Below are positions 24,843 through 35,483 of a stretch of 64,000 bases of DNA, one piece after another. Numbering within the stretch: the stretch's first letter is position 1; the number at the start of each line of letters is the position of its first letter. The stretch lies in NCBI GenBank assembly GCA_021844945.1, contig JAKBSJ010000005.1, positions 1 through 64,000 of the forward strand, read 5' to 3'. Under the pieces are notes generated by a model, which worked only from the letters and a program-made list of their open reading frames with translations, searched no databases and was not told the origin of the DNA. Source of the stretch: Thermoplasmata archaeon (lineage in GTDB: Archaea; Thermoplasmatota; Thermoplasmata; Lutacidiplasmatales; UBA184). Position numbers and translations under genes: made by a program.

Positions 24843-26296
24843 GCGCGCCGGATTCGGGCACGATCGCGCGGGAGTGCGTCGAGGGCTACCTCTACACGGC
24901 CCGGCCGTTCGAGCTCTGGATCTTCCGTCGCCCCCCCGCCCGCGGCGGCATCTGGGTGCCGATCAGCGGCAAGGTCGAGACGACCGATGCGGATCTCGAA
25001 TCCGCCCTCCTACGAGAGCTGCGCGAGGAAACCGGACTGGAACGACCCGGCGCGATCACCCCTCTCGACTGGCAGGTGCCCTTCGACGCGCCGAACGGAG
25101 AAGGGACCTGGCGGCTCACCGCCTTTGCCGTCGAGGTCGATCCGACGTGGACGCCCGGCCTGAGCGCCGAGCACGACCTCGCGGAACGCGTCTCGCCGTC
25201 GGTCGCGTCGGTCCGTCTCCACTACACGGACAACCGCGAAGCGGTACAGCGGCTCGTCGAGCGTCTCCAGCCACGCCTGGGATTGGACGCTCGCGAAGCG
25301 CCTCATGTCTATGCCCGGGTCGGCCCCGAGCTCTTCGAAGCGCTCCGGCAACGACGCCCGAAACGGATCGCGCTCCAGGTTCCCGCCGGCCTCGTGCGGA
25401 ACGCCCACGAGCTCGCGGAGCAGATCCGCGCGGCCACCGGCGCGCCGGTCTTCCTCGCCGGTCGACCTTGCTTCGGCGCGTGCGATGTGCCGATGCCGGA
25501 CGAGGTTCCGGGCGCGGAGGTAGCGGTGGTTCTGGGCCACGCCCCGATCCCGAACATGGTCCTGCCGCCGCCCACCTACTTCGTCGAGATGCGCTATTCC
25601 GGGGGCGACCCTTCCCGGCTCGCGGAGATGGTCAAGACGGCTCGCCTTCCGGCGCGGCTGGGCATCGTGGCTTCGGTCCAGCACCTCGATCTCGTCGCGC
25701 CCCTCGAGCGCGAGCTCGTTCGGGCCGGGTTCTCGCCCAAGGTCGGTGCGGGCGACCGTCGGCTGGCCTACCCCGCCCAGGCCCTCGGATGCAACTACAC
25801 GGGCGCGGAGCAGGTCGCGGCGGAGGTCGACGCCTTCCTCTTCGTCGGCACCGGCCGGTTCCACCCGATCGGCCTCGCACTGGCCACCGACCGACCGGTC
25901 TATTCCCTCGACCCCCTTCAAGAGAGCCTCGAGCCGCCCATCGACCGAGCGGCGATCGTTCGTCGGCGCCAACTCTTGGTCGCCGGGGCCCGCGACGCGA
26001 AGCGCTGGGGGATCCTCGTCTCCACCTTCGCCGGCCAGAACCGGACCGCGACCGCTCTCGCGATGCAGCTTCGGGCGCGCCGGCACGGCCGCGAGGCAGA
26101 GATCCTCACGTTCTCCCGGATCGACCCGCGCGATCTCGAGGGCCGAGCGTTCGACGCCTACGTCAACACGGCGTGCCCGCGGATTGCGATCGACGACTCC
26201 GACCTCTATCCGAGGCCCATGCTCACGCCGCCGGAGTTCCTGATGGCGCTGGGCGAGCTTCCCCTCGAGCCGTATCCCTTCGACACCTATCACTAA
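24839..26296 (+). CDS. dph2: Nudix hydrolase-Dph2 fusion (diphthamide synthesis)
   Basis: A 485-residue two-domain protein in one uninterrupted frame. Residues 1 to about 145 are a Nudix domain with 'GKVETTDADLESALLRELREETGL'-type box, shown here split as 'GKVETTD' and 'LLRELREETGL'; the REUxEExGU core is intact, but there is one extra residue before it. Residues about 155-485 are Dph2, the radical 3-amino-3-carboxypropyl transferase that modifies a His of elongation factor 2. Its three [4Fe-4S] cysteines are present: 'GRPCFGACD', 'ALGCNYTGAE' and 'NTACPRIAIDD'. GTG at 24839 overlaps the NAC stop. No ATG or GTG separates the domains; a TTG near 25283 is the only internal candidate. Confidence 0.88.
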   Translation: MSAPDSGTIARECVEGYLYTARPFELWIFRRPPARGGIWVPISGKVETTDADLESALLRELREETGLERPGAITPLDWQVPFDAPNGEGTWRLTAFAVEVDPTWTPGLSAEHDLAERVSPSVASVRLHYTDNREAVQRLVERLQPRLGLDAREAPHVYARVGPELFEALRQRRPKRIALQVPAGLVRNAHELAEQIRAATGAPVFLAGRPCFGACDVPMPDEVPGAEVAVVLGHAPIPNMVLPPPTYFVEMRYSGGDPSRLAEMVKTARLPARLGIVASVQHLDLVAPLERELVRAGFSPKVGAGDRRLAYPAQALGCNYTGAEQVAAEVDAFLFVGTGRFHPIGLALATDRPVYSLDPLQESLEPPIDRAAIVRRRQLLVAGARDAKRWGILVSTFAGQNRTATALAMQLRARRHGREAEILTFSRIDPRDLEGRAFDAYVNTACPRIAIDDSDLYPRPMLTPPEFLMALGELPLEPYPFDTYH

Positions 26297-26365
26297 CCCG
26301 CCGACTCGTCCGGGCCCATCGCTAGGCACAAAGGGAACGACGCCCTACGCCCTACGGAGGGCGGT

Positions 26366-26752
26366 ATGGCGGTGGGGGGTCGCATCTGGTTCCCGGCCGC
26401 CCTGTTCCTCGCCGGCCTCGCGGTCGTCACGGATGCGGTCATCCTGGGCGCGCTCCAATCCCCCCATGTCGCGCCGACGGCCGAGCTCGCGATCGGCGTC
26501 GCCGTGATCGCGGTAGGGTTTGTCGCGATCGAGCGCGCATCGCGGGGGCTGATCGAGGGCGTACCCGCCTCGATCGCACTCGAGGAGACCGAAGAGCCCG
26601 AGATCGGAGCCGAGCCCAGGGTCCTGGTCATCGGTCCGGCGCCGATCTTCCTCGATGCATGGCGAGCCGGCCAGTCGCGTCGTCGTCGCGCCGGCTGGAT
26701 CGCGGTGAGCGTGGCCCTCTTCGCCGCGTCCGTCGCGATCCTGTTGCTCTAA
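26366..26752 (+). CDS. Small membrane protein of unknown function
   Basis: A 128-residue protein with hydrophobic segments at about residues 8-30 ('FPAALFLAGLAVVTDAVILG'), 41-56 ('ELAIGVAVIAVGFVAIE') and 108-128 ('WIAVSVALFAASVAILLL'). A soluble acidic loop (about residues 57-100) lies between the second and third, followed by a basic 'RRRR' patch. This suggests three transmembrane helices. I do not recognise a family. Its stop overlaps the convergent pdxT end by four bases. Confidence 0.65.
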   Translation: MAVGGRIWFPAALFLAGLAVVTDAVILGALQSPHVAPTAELAIGVAVIAVGFVAIERASRGLIEGVPASIALEETEEPEIGAEPRVLVIGPAPIFLDAWRAGQSRRRRAGWIAVSVALFAASVAILLL

Positions 26753-27345
26753 ACGGACCGTCTCGCGACGCGCGCCCGCTGCAGGAACGCGCGGTGCACC
26801 CGGGGATCGTCCGTGAGCTCGGGGTGGAACGTCAAGCCCCAGGTGTTTCCCGCGCGCGCCCCCACCACCTCGCTTCCACGCCAGGCGAACGGCTCGGCCC
26901 CGGGCCCCACGAGGAGAATGCGGGGGGACCGGATGAATACACCGGGAAACGGGCCCCCGCGGAGCCCCTCCACGCGCACCGGTGCCTCGAACGATTCGCG
27001 CTGCCGGCCGAAGTCGTTGCGACGTACCCGGACATCGAGGATCCCGAGCGGGTGCGGGTCCCGACCCTCCGCGCTCACCTCGAGATATCGGGAGAGAAGA
27101 ATCAGGCCCGCACAGGTCGCCAGGGTGGGGACCCCCGAGCGGATCGCGGTCGTGAGGGGCTCCCGCAGGCCCGCGCGATCGATCAGGTCCGATATCGTGG
27201 TGGATTCGCCGCCCGGCAGGAGCAGCGCGGCGAGGCCCTCGAGGTCCGACGGACTGCGGACCGGTCGAACCTGCACGCCCAGGCGGGCGATGGCCCGGGT
27301 CTGCTCCGGTACGTCCCCTTGCAAGGCGAGCACGCCGACGATCAT
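26749..27345 (-). CDS. pdxT: Pyridoxal 5'-phosphate synthase glutaminase subunit PdxT
   Basis: A 198-residue class I glutamine amidotransferase that feeds ammonia to PdxS for PLP synthesis. 'VGVLALQGDVPEQ' is the PdxT start, 'LLPGGESTTIS' the oxyanion-hole region, 'TLATCAGLILL' the nucleophile Cys, and 'TFHPEL' the His-Glu dyad. ATG at 27345 places this start exactly as in the family. No pdxS is in this window. It follows the HMG-CoA reductase gene by seven bases and is the last gene of a leftward grpE-hmgA-pdxT group. Confidence 0.95.
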   Translation of the reverse strand: MIVGVLALQGDVPEQTRAIARLGVQVRPVRSPSDLEGLAALLLPGGESTTISDLIDRAGLREPLTTAIRSGVPTLATCAGLILLSRYLEVSAEGRDPHPLGILDVRVRRNDFGRQRESFEAPVRVEGLRGGPFPGVFIRSPRILLVGPGAEPFAWRGSEVVGARAGNTWGLTFHPELTDDPRVHRAFLQRARVARRSV

Positions 27346-27352
27346 CCCATGC

Positions 27353-28651
27353 CTACGGGTGGCGTAGCTCGTCCAGTATCGCCTTGGCGCGGTCGAAGCG
27401 CACGGCCCGCTCCCGCACGAGCCGTTCCGCGACGCGGTCGATCTCGTCGGGCCGAGCGCCCGCACTCACCGCGAGATTGCGCGCGTGCAACTCCATGTGA
27501 CCTCGCTGGATTCCCTCGGTAGCCAGGGCACGCAGAGCGCCGAAGTTCTGGGCCAGCCCGACCGAGGCGATGATCTCGCCCAGCTCTCGGGCGGACTTCA
27601 CCCCGAGCAGCTTCACGTTCGCCTTCGCGGTCGGATGGACCGCCGTAGCCCCCCCCACGAGCCCCACCGGCATCGGTACCTCGATCGACCCTACGAGGTC
27701 GCCGTTCGCGTCCGTTTCGTAGGCGGTCAGCGGACGGATCACATGCCCGGGAGCCGCGGTCCACGCGGCGAAGCTGTGCGCACCCGCCTCGATGGCTCGG
27801 AAATCGTTGCCGGTCGCGATGACGACCGCCGAGATCCCGTTCATGATCCCTTTGTTGTGCGTCGCGCAACGGAACGGATCGGCAACGGCGAATGCGTACG
27901 CTTCCAAGATCGCGTCGACCACTTGGGGTCCCGTTGCGTTCTCCGTCGCGAGCGCGGCGGCGGGGAACGTCGCCCGGGCGCGTACGACCCGGTGGATCGC
28001 GAGGTTCGAGATGATCCTCAGCCGGAACCGACCGCCGGCGATGCGCGCCAGTTCGGGACCGAGGGCCTCGCACATCGTGTTGACGGCGTTCATCCCACCG
28101 GCATCGCGCGCATCGACCAGGAGGTGGACGACGACCATGGGCCCGCGCGGGCTCTCGAGGAGGCGGACCTCGAGGTCCTTCGCGCCGCCCCCGAACTTCA
28201 CGAGCACGGGGTCGAGCGCGTTGGCGGCGTCGAGCAGCCGCTCGCGTTCCGCGAGGATCCGGTGACGGGCCGCCGCCGGGTCGGGCACCTCGAGGAGCTG
28301 GACCTGCCCAATCATGACCGGGGGCGAAGAGCTGGCGAAGAACCCTCCGGCCGATCTCGCTACCTTGGCCGAGTTCGATGCGGCGGCGACCACGCTCGGT
28401 TCCTCGAGCGCCATCGGGACCAAGCGATCGACCCCGTTGACGCGGAAGTGCGTCGCGACGCCCAGCGGAAGGGGGAAGATGCCGATCACGTTCTCGATCA
28501 TCCGGTCGATCGTGGCCGGATCGATCCCTGGGGGGAACTCGTAGGCCGCCATCTCCACGTCCGAAAGGCCTCCCCATCCCCGGATCGCTTCCCTCCGTTC
28601 GGCAATAGAACGACGGTAGAACCCCGAGATCTCGCTCGACCGATCGCTCAT
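27353..28651 (-). CDS. hmgA: Class II hydroxymethylglutaryl-CoA reductase
   Basis: A 432-residue enzyme of the Pseudomonas mevalonii (class II) type. It reduces HMG-CoA to mevalonate for archaeal isoprenoid lipids. Class II blocks are 'ENVIGIFPLPLGVATHF' (residues 53-69), 'EEPSVVAAASNSAKVARSAG' with the catalytic Glu83, 'CATHNKGIMNGI' with the catalytic Lys, 'GNDFRAIEAGAHSF' with the Asp, and 'RGHMELHARN' with the C-terminal His. Most archaea use class I; class II occurs in Thermoplasmatota and Archaeoglobi, which supports the lineage call. The ATG overlaps the grpE stop by four bases. Confidence 0.95.
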   Translation of the reverse strand: MSDRSSEISGFYRRSIAERREAIRGWGGLSDVEMAAYEFPPGIDPATIDRMIENVIGIFPLPLGVATHFRVNGVDRLVPMALEEPSVVAAASNSAKVARSAGGFFASSSPPVMIGQVQLLEVPDPAAARHRILAERERLLDAANALDPVLVKFGGGAKDLEVRLLESPRGPMVVVHLLVDARDAGGMNAVNTMCEALGPELARIAGGRFRLRIISNLAIHRVVRARATFPAAALATENATGPQVVDAILEAYAFAVADPFRCATHNKGIMNGISAVVIATGNDFRAIEAGAHSFAAWTAAPGHVIRPLTAYETDANGDLVGSIEVPMPVGLVGGATAVHPTAKANVKLLGVKSARELGEIIASVGLAQNFGALRALATEGIQRGHMELHARNLAVSAGARPDEIDRVAERLVRERAVRFDRAKAILDELRHP

Positions 28652-29217
28652 GGGGATGCCTCCCGAGGCGCCTTCGGCGTCGAGGGCTCCGGACCGCTCG
28701 CCGCCGATCGGGCTACGACGATTTTCGCGGGCCGTATGAGCCCGCCCGGGAAACGGTAGCCTTGCTGGACGATCTCGACTACGGTCCCGTCGGGGTGCTC
28801 GGGATCCGCGGAGGTCTCCGCGACCGCCTCCTCATCTTCCGGGGCGAACGGGGCGCCGATCACAGCGACCGGGGTGACGCCTTCCCGCTGAAAGAACCTG
28901 CGCCACTCCTGTTCGATCAGGTCGAACCCCTTGCCGATCGCCGCGTCCGCGCGTTCTCCCGCCTTGCGGGCGTGCCCGAACGCTTCGTAGATCGGGATCA
29001 GCTCTCGCAGCACCGCAGCGAGGGCCTGACGGGAGATCATTTCCCGTTCCCGCTCGATGCGACGCCGGAAGTTCTCGAAGTCGGCGAGGAGGTACTTGTA
29101 GCGGGTCGCCCAATCTTCGCCCACCGAAGCGTTCTCCGACTCCGGCGCAGCGGCACCGCCGGTCGACGCTTCCGCCGGCGCCGGAAGGGGTGCGGGAGCC
29201 TCCTCTTCTCCGGGCAT
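28648..29217 (-). CDS. grpE: GrpE, DnaK nucleotide exchange factor
   Basis: A 189-residue cochaperone. After an acidic, Ala/Pro-rich N-terminus (residues 1-35), 'YKYLLADFENFRRRIERE' begins the long dimeric helix. 'VLRELIPIYEAFGHA' and 'IEQEWRRFFQREGVTPV' continue it, and the C-terminal beta domain contains 'VVEIVQQGYRFPGGLIRPAK', a strong GrpE signature. ATG at 29217 gives a normal length; the frame is open farther upstream but is not GrpE-like. dnaK and dnaJ are not adjacent. Instead, grpE starts the operon with HMG-CoA reductase and pdxT, an odd arrangement. Confidence 0.93.
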   Translation of the reverse strand: MPGEEEAPAPLPAPAEASTGGAAAPESENASVGEDWATRYKYLLADFENFRRRIEREREMISRQALAAVLRELIPIYEAFGHARKAGERADAAIGKGFDLIEQEWRRFFQREGVTPVAVIGAPFAPEDEEAVAETSADPEHPDGTVVEIVQQGYRFPGGLIRPAKIVVARSAASGPEPSTPKAPREASP

Positions 29218-29391
29218 CGTTTCCCGCCCACCGTCGTGCGCTAATAGCGATTTGTCGGGCGCTCTTGGGGCATCGTCAATTGTCGAAATGGCCCCGCGCG
29301 CTCCCGCGCCGGCGAGATACGCGTACGGCGCCCGAACCCCACCGGTCGAAGCTCTAAGAAAGGCGCTCGCCGTTGGCCCGCCGGGGGACGC

Positions 29392-29676
29392 ATGAAGTTC
29401 CACCTCTCCGCCCGGGTGAGCAGCGACCGACCGGAGGCCCTAGAGCCGGTACTGCGCCAACGGATCCCGAGCGGGACCGTGCGCCGTGAGGGCGCGGAGT
29501 TCGTGATCGACTCCTCGTGGGAAGGGGCGAGCGCGAAGGACCTGAATCGAGCCCTGCTTTCGGAGCTACGACGGGCCGAGAAGCGCACCCGGCTGCGCGC
29601 GGAATGGACCTCTCCCGATGGAACGGTCGAACGGTACTTCGACTACGTTCGGACGCAGGTCCGCCCCCCCGGGTAG
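29392..29676 (+). CDS. Small conserved-looking protein of unknown function
   Basis: A 94-residue hydrophilic protein without transmembrane segments. The sequence alternates beta-like stretches ('KFHLSARVSS', 'AEFVIDSSWE') with a basic helix ('DLNRALLSELRRAEKRTRL') and a beta end ('LRAEWTSPDGTVERYFDYV'), consistent with a compact alpha/beta fold. It begins at ATG 29392 in the region divergent from grpE. Size and pattern recall Pcc1-like or ACT-like folds, but no motif proves either. Confidence 0.6.
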   Translation: MKFHLSARVSSDRPEALEPVLRQRIPSGTVRREGAEFVIDSSWEGASAKDLNRALLSELRRAEKRTRLRAEWTSPDGTVERYFDYVRTQVRPPG

Positions 29677-29784
29677 GCCCGTGCTCCGGCCCGAAAAAGG
29701 GCCCGGAAGGCCCAGGATTTAATGGGTCCGGAGGGTCTCGTTTTCCGCGTCGAAAATGGCCCTTGTTTCCGCCGCGCACATACT

Positions 29785-29792
29785 GTTATAAC
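29785..29792 (+). promoter_or_regulatory. TATA-like box of gyrB
   Basis: The sequence gttataac stands in GC-rich surroundings 49-56 bases before the gyrB ATG. Transcription would start about 25 bases downstream, leaving a leader of roughly 25 bases. Confidence 0.45.
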
Positions 29793-29810
29793 GCATGTCC
29801 GGCTCGTTGA

Positions 29811-31757
<1,947 letters not shown>

Positions 31758-31888
31758 CGAGGGGAAAGTTCGGTGTCGAGCGCCGCGTTCGGCGGGGCCA
31801 CGGTCGTCCCCGCCCATCGGGGGAGCGGGCCAAGGGAACCGTGGGGTCCCGTGGGCCCGCCGACGCACGCTCTCGGAGGAGGCGCCGC

Positions 31889-33211
31889 GTGAGCGATCGC
31901 TCGGAGTCCTACTGGTTCGAGAACGCTCTGATCGTCACGCAGGACGACGAGCGCCGCGTGTTCCGCGGCAACGTCCGCATCGAGGCCGGTCGGTTCACCC
32001 ACGTCGGCCCCGAGGCTCCGCGCGAGGGCGCGGTCAAGATCGACGCCACGCGATACGCGCTCGTCCCGGGGTTTATCAACACGCACGGCCACGTGGCGAT
32101 GGCGCCGCTGCGCGGCATCGCGGACGACCGCGACCTCGCCGGCTTCTTGGAGACGCTCTTCGCCGTCGACGCGCACCGGACCGAGCAGGATGTCGAGGCC
32201 GGAGCCGCGCTGGGAGTGATCGAGATGCTCCTGAGCGGCACCACCTCGTTCCTCGACCTCTACTACGCCGAAGACGCGGTCGCCCGGGCCGTCAAGCGTT
32301 GGGGGATCCGCGGATTCCTTGGCTGGGCCGTGCTCGATCCCGAGCTCACGACGCAGACCGGCGTCCCGCTCGATAACGCACGCCGGTTCATCTCCCGGTG
32401 GAAGAACGACCCTCTCGTCACCCCGCTCGTCGCCCCCCAAGGGGTCTATGTCTGCGGAAAGGAGACGTGGCTCGCGTCGCGCGCCCTCGCCGAGGAGGCG
32501 GGGACGCTCTGCCACTACCACTTGGCCGAGACCCGAAAGGAGGTCCACGATCACGAAGCGAAGACGGGCCGTCGTCCCGCCGCATGGCTCGAGGAGATCG
32601 GGTTCCTGGGCCCCCGCCAGATCGCGGCGCACGCAGTGTGGCTCACCGGCCACGAGATCGGGCTCCTCGGTCGTCACGGCCTCGGCATCTCCCATTGCGC
32701 GTGCTCGAACCTCAAGCTCGCGTCGGGCGGCGTGGCCCCGGTCGTGGAGCTCGCCGAAGCGGGCGCCGTCATCGGACTCGGGACCGATTCGGCCGCCTCC
32801 AACAATTCGCTCAGCATGCTCCGCGAGATGCACGTCGCCGGCCTCGTCCAGAAGAACCAGCGCTGGGACGCGGCTCAGCTCCCGGCCCAGCGCCTCTTGG
32901 ACATGGCGACACGCGAGGGAGCGCGAGCGCTCGGCCGCGACGGGGACCTCGGCTCGATCGAGCCGGGCAAGCGCGCTGACTTCTCGCTCGTGGCCCTCGA
33001 CCACCCGTCCGTGCAGCCGGCGGGCCCGGAGACGATCGTCTCCCATCTCGCCTACTCAGCGTGGGAGGAGGCGATCGACTCCGTGTACGTGGACGGCGAC
33101 CTCGTGATCACCCATCGCCAGCTCCCGAAGGGCGGATGGAGAGAGGTGCGCGAGGCTGCGACCCAGGCTGCCATCCACCTGTGGTCTCACCGGCCGAGCT
33201 CGCCTTCCTGA
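31889..33211 (+). CDS. Amidohydrolase of the MTA/SAH/5'-deoxyadenosine deaminase family
   Basis: A 440-residue metal-dependent hydrolase. The ligand motif is 'GFINTHGHVAMAPLRG' (about residue 60), then 'HYHLAETRKEV', 'AAHAVWLTGHE' and 'LGTDSAASNNSLSM', the order seen in MtaD/DadD deaminases. These convert adenosine moieties of S-adenosylhomocysteine, methylthioadenosine or 5'-deoxyadenosine to inosine forms, a salvage step for by-products of SAM enzymes. GTG at 31889 is preceded by GGAGGA, a good ribosome site. Which nucleoside is preferred cannot be told. The end overlaps the convergent lipoate-ligase-like gene by 25 bases. Confidence 0.88.
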   Translation: MSDRSESYWFENALIVTQDDERRVFRGNVRIEAGRFTHVGPEAPREGAVKIDATRYALVPGFINTHGHVAMAPLRGIADDRDLAGFLETLFAVDAHRTEQDVEAGAALGVIEMLLSGTTSFLDLYYAEDAVARAVKRWGIRGFLGWAVLDPELTTQTGVPLDNARRFISRWKNDPLVTPLVAPQGVYVCGKETWLASRALAEEAGTLCHYHLAETRKEVHDHEAKTGRRPAAWLEEIGFLGPRQIAAHAVWLTGHEIGLLGRHGLGISHCACSNLKLASGGVAPVVELAEAGAVIGLGTDSAASNNSLSMLREMHVAGLVQKNQRWDAAQLPAQRLLDMATREGARALGRDGDLGSIEPGKRADFSLVALDHPSVQPAGPETIVSHLAYSAWEEAIDSVYVDGDLVITHRQLPKGGWREVREAATQAAIHLWSHRPSSPS

Positions 33212-33870
33212 CGCTCGAGCGCGAGCGAATCGAGGATCCGCTCTCGTAGCTCGGCCGCCAGTTCCTCGGCCGGAGCATCGATGCCCAGATCGTCGGTCCC
33301 CGCGAGTCCCTCCAGCTCCTCGTCTCCGAGACCAAAGAGGGCGGCATGGGCGGCCCGGTCCACGGTGCGCGGCAGTACCCCATGGTGGAGGAGGGCCCGG
33401 CCGGTGAGGTGTTGGGCCGCTCCTCCCACCACGCGCCCATGGACGGTCAAGGATCGGCCCCGGTAGCCCAGGAAGCAGCAGGACTCCGAGCGACCGGGCG
33501 AAGGGACCCACGCGGCAGGGATCCCCCGGGAACGGTAGAGCTCCGCCGCCCCGCGGCCGAGTCGCGCGTACTCGGCCGAGAGCTCCGGGCCCCGGAGGCG
33601 ACCGTCTCGAGGTAGGACCACCGCCCACGCGACATCCCCGGGAGCGTGGAGAACGCCCGTTCCCCCGCTCGAGCGCCGCACCACGGGTACCCCGAACGCC
33701 TGAGCCTTCCGGAGCATGGGGTCGTTGGGTCGAACCCCGACCCCGACGCTCAACGCACGGTCGGTGAGCACGGCGGTCCGGATCGCCATCACGCCCGCGC
33801 TCAGCCGCTCGAGGTCGGCCGTCGCGTTCTCGAGCGCGCTCAACTGGAGGTGGGACGCGGCCCGCGCCAT
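33187..33870 (-). CDS. LplA-like lipoate/octanoate-transferase-fold protein with altered active site
   Basis: A 227-residue protein of the biotin/lipoate protein ligase fold. 'VVRRSSGGTGVLHAPGDVAW' corresponds to the 'RRxSGGGxVyHd.GN' motif (about residue 63), and 'TVHGRVVGGAAQHLTGRAL' followed by 'HHGVL' corresponds to 'nGrKisGsAQ...HGtLL'. The lysine of 'GRK', essential for lipoyl-AMP chemistry, is Val here, so it may bind or transfer by another route or be inactive. ATG at 33870 is preferred because the gene diverges from the thioredoxin-like gene starting at 33923. No lipoate-dependent complex gene is adjacent. Confidence 0.78.
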   Translation of the reverse strand: MARAASHLQLSALENATADLERLSAGVMAIRTAVLTDRALSVGVGVRPNDPMLRKAQAFGVPVVRRSSGGTGVLHAPGDVAWAVVLPRDGRLRGPELSAEYARLGRGAAELYRSRGIPAAWVPSPGRSESCCFLGYRGRSLTVHGRVVGGAAQHLTGRALLHHGVLPRTVDRAAHAALFGLGDEELEGLAGTDDLGIDAPAEELAAELRERILDSLALERQEGELGR

Positions 33871-33922
33871 CGGCCGCCGGCATCCGGTCACGCCATATGA
33901 CGCCCCGCGGGATCGGAGGGCC

Positions 33923-34474
33923 ATGGCCGAGATCGCAGCATTCCGCCGGAACCCGGGGGATGTCGCGCCGTCCTTCGCCCTCCCGGGCACCGATGGGAAG
34001 GTCCACCGTCTCGAGGAGTTCGCGGACCGCCCGTTCCTGCTGGTCACCTTCTGGTGCAACCACTGCCCCTACGTGCGCGCCTGGGAGGAACGCATGATCG
34101 ACATCGGCCGCCGTTACGGATCCCGGGGCGTGGGGATCGTGCTGATCAATTCGAACGACATCTCCGAGTATCCGCAAGACCGCCCGGAGGAGATGGCGCG
34201 ACGAGCGAAGGAGAAGGGTTACCCGTTCCCCTACCTCTTCGACGAGAGCCAAGAGGTCGCGCGCGCCTACGGTGCGGAGGTCACCCCGCACCCGATGCTC
34301 TTTGGACCGGATCGTCGCCTCCTCTTCCAGGGCCGGATCGACGACGATCACGAGCATCCCGAGCGCGTGAGGCGCCGCTATCTCGCGGAGGCACTCGATC
34401 GAGCCCTCGCCCACCAGCCGATCCCCGAACCGACCGTCCCGGTCCGGGGATGCTCGATCAAGTGGAAGGCGTAG
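33923..34474 (+). CDS. Thioredoxin-like/AhpC-TSA family protein with CNHC motif
   Basis: A 183-residue protein. 'GDVAPSFALPGTDGKVHRLEEF' is the AhpC/TlpA-type start. 'VTFWCNHCPYVRAWEERM' holds a CxxC redox pair (about residues 52-55), and 'YPFPYLFDESQEVARAYGAEVTP' is the family block ending in the cis-Pro. Such proteins are thiol oxidoreductases or peroxide reductases in the cytosol. ATG at 33923 has GGAGGG six to eight bases before it. It overlaps the convergent nop5 end by 17 bases. The exact substrate is unknown. Confidence 0.85.
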   Translation: MAEIAAFRRNPGDVAPSFALPGTDGKVHRLEEFADRPFLLVTFWCNHCPYVRAWEERMIDIGRRYGSRGVGIVLINSNDISEYPQDRPEEMARRAKEKGYPFPYLFDESQEVARAYGAEVTPHPMLFGPDRRLLFQGRIDDDHEHPERVRRRYLAEALDRALAHQPIPEPTVPVRGCSIKWKA

Positions 34475-35483
34475 TCCGGCGCCGTCGGTTCCCGCTTCGG
34501 GGAGGATGGGCCAGGACCGCCTTCGCGCGCGCCTCGAACTGGGCGGCGAGCGTGGGATTGACGGGTCGACCGGCCCGGTCGAGCCGCGCGGCGATCGAGA
34601 CCTTGCCCGCCAGGGCACGCGCGAGCCGCCCTCGCGCGGCGCGGGAGTTCGACTGGATCCTCGGGTGGAGGAACAGCAGACCGTGTCGCGGCGGCGGTGC
34701 CCGTCCCCGAAGGTGCTCGAAGAACGCCTTCTCCGCCCCCAGGACCTGGACCGTGCTCGCGGGCAGGCGGCTCAATCGATCGAGTCCCCCGGCGGCGGCC
34801 ACCATCTGGGCCGCGAGCTCGGGGCCGAGCAAGGCGCTCAGGTTCGGGGTACGCTGAGGAGAGCTCTCCTGGATGGCCCGGTCGATCGACGCGCGGCTCT
34901 CCTGGAGCGTTCGGTAGCCGCGAGCGAGACCGCGACGGGCTTCGGCGAGCGCCGGGGGCGGGGTGGTCCTCGCCTCTCCCGCTCCCAGCTCGAGCAGAGC
35001 GCGTGCGGCACCGGCCGCATCTCCCGGATCGAGCTCGGGGCGATCGCGGGAGGCCCAGCTCCCGACCCGCTCTCCCAGCAGGTTGATCGCGCGGTCGAGG
35101 TCGCGCATCGCTCGCACCGCTTCCTCGACATGGATCGAGGGGTCCCAGCTCGCGTCGAGCGCCGCGTCCGCCCGCTCGAGCATCGCCCCACGCAGCGCGG
35201 CTCCCGCCGCCGGGTCGGGGGGAGGGAGCGCGAACGCGCCCATCGATTCGGGCGTGAATCGTACGCCGTGCGCGGCGATCCTGCGGTCCGCGGTCACGAA
35301 CTGCTCCCGCGAGTGCATCGAGAGCACCCGTTCGTCCTCTATCGTTAACCGGCCTTCGCGTCGCAGCTCGGACCGGGCGCGGAGCTCCGCCGCCGTGACG
35401 GGAGCGTCGGCCCGGTCCACAAGATGGCCGCTCTTGTCGATCGCGAACGTCCCGTACCAACGGCTTACGATCTCGAGCGTCAT
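34458..35483 (-). CDS. nop5: Nop5/Nop56-like C/D box sRNP protein
   Basis: A 341-residue protein. The N-terminal fibrillarin-binding domain is short and poorly conserved, a coiled-coil region follows (about residues 90-190), and the Nop domain contains 'TPNLSALLGPELAAQMVAAAGG' in two blocks, 'LSRLPASTVQVLGAEKAFF' and 'HPRIQSNSRAARGRLARALA' (about residues 213-290). A basic tail ends it. Nop5 joins L7Ae, fibrillarin and guide RNA to place 2'-O-methyl groups on rRNA and tRNA. In most archaea fibrillarin is the neighbour; here it is not adjacent. Confidence 0.9.
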   Translation of the reverse strand: MTLEIVSRWYGTFAIDKSGHLVDRADAPVTAAELRARSELRREGRLTIEDERVLSMHSREQFVTADRRIAAHGVRFTPESMGAFALPPPDPAAGAALRGAMLERADAALDASWDPSIHVEEAVRAMRDLDRAINLLGERVGSWASRDRPELDPGDAAGAARALLELGAGEARTTPPPALAEARRGLARGYRTLQESRASIDRAIQESSPQRTPNLSALLGPELAAQMVAAAGGLDRLSRLPASTVQVLGAEKAFFEHLRGRAPPPRHGLLFLHPRIQSNSRAARGRLARALAGKVSIAARLDRAGRPVNPTLAAQFEARAKAVLAHPPRSGNRRRRTTPST

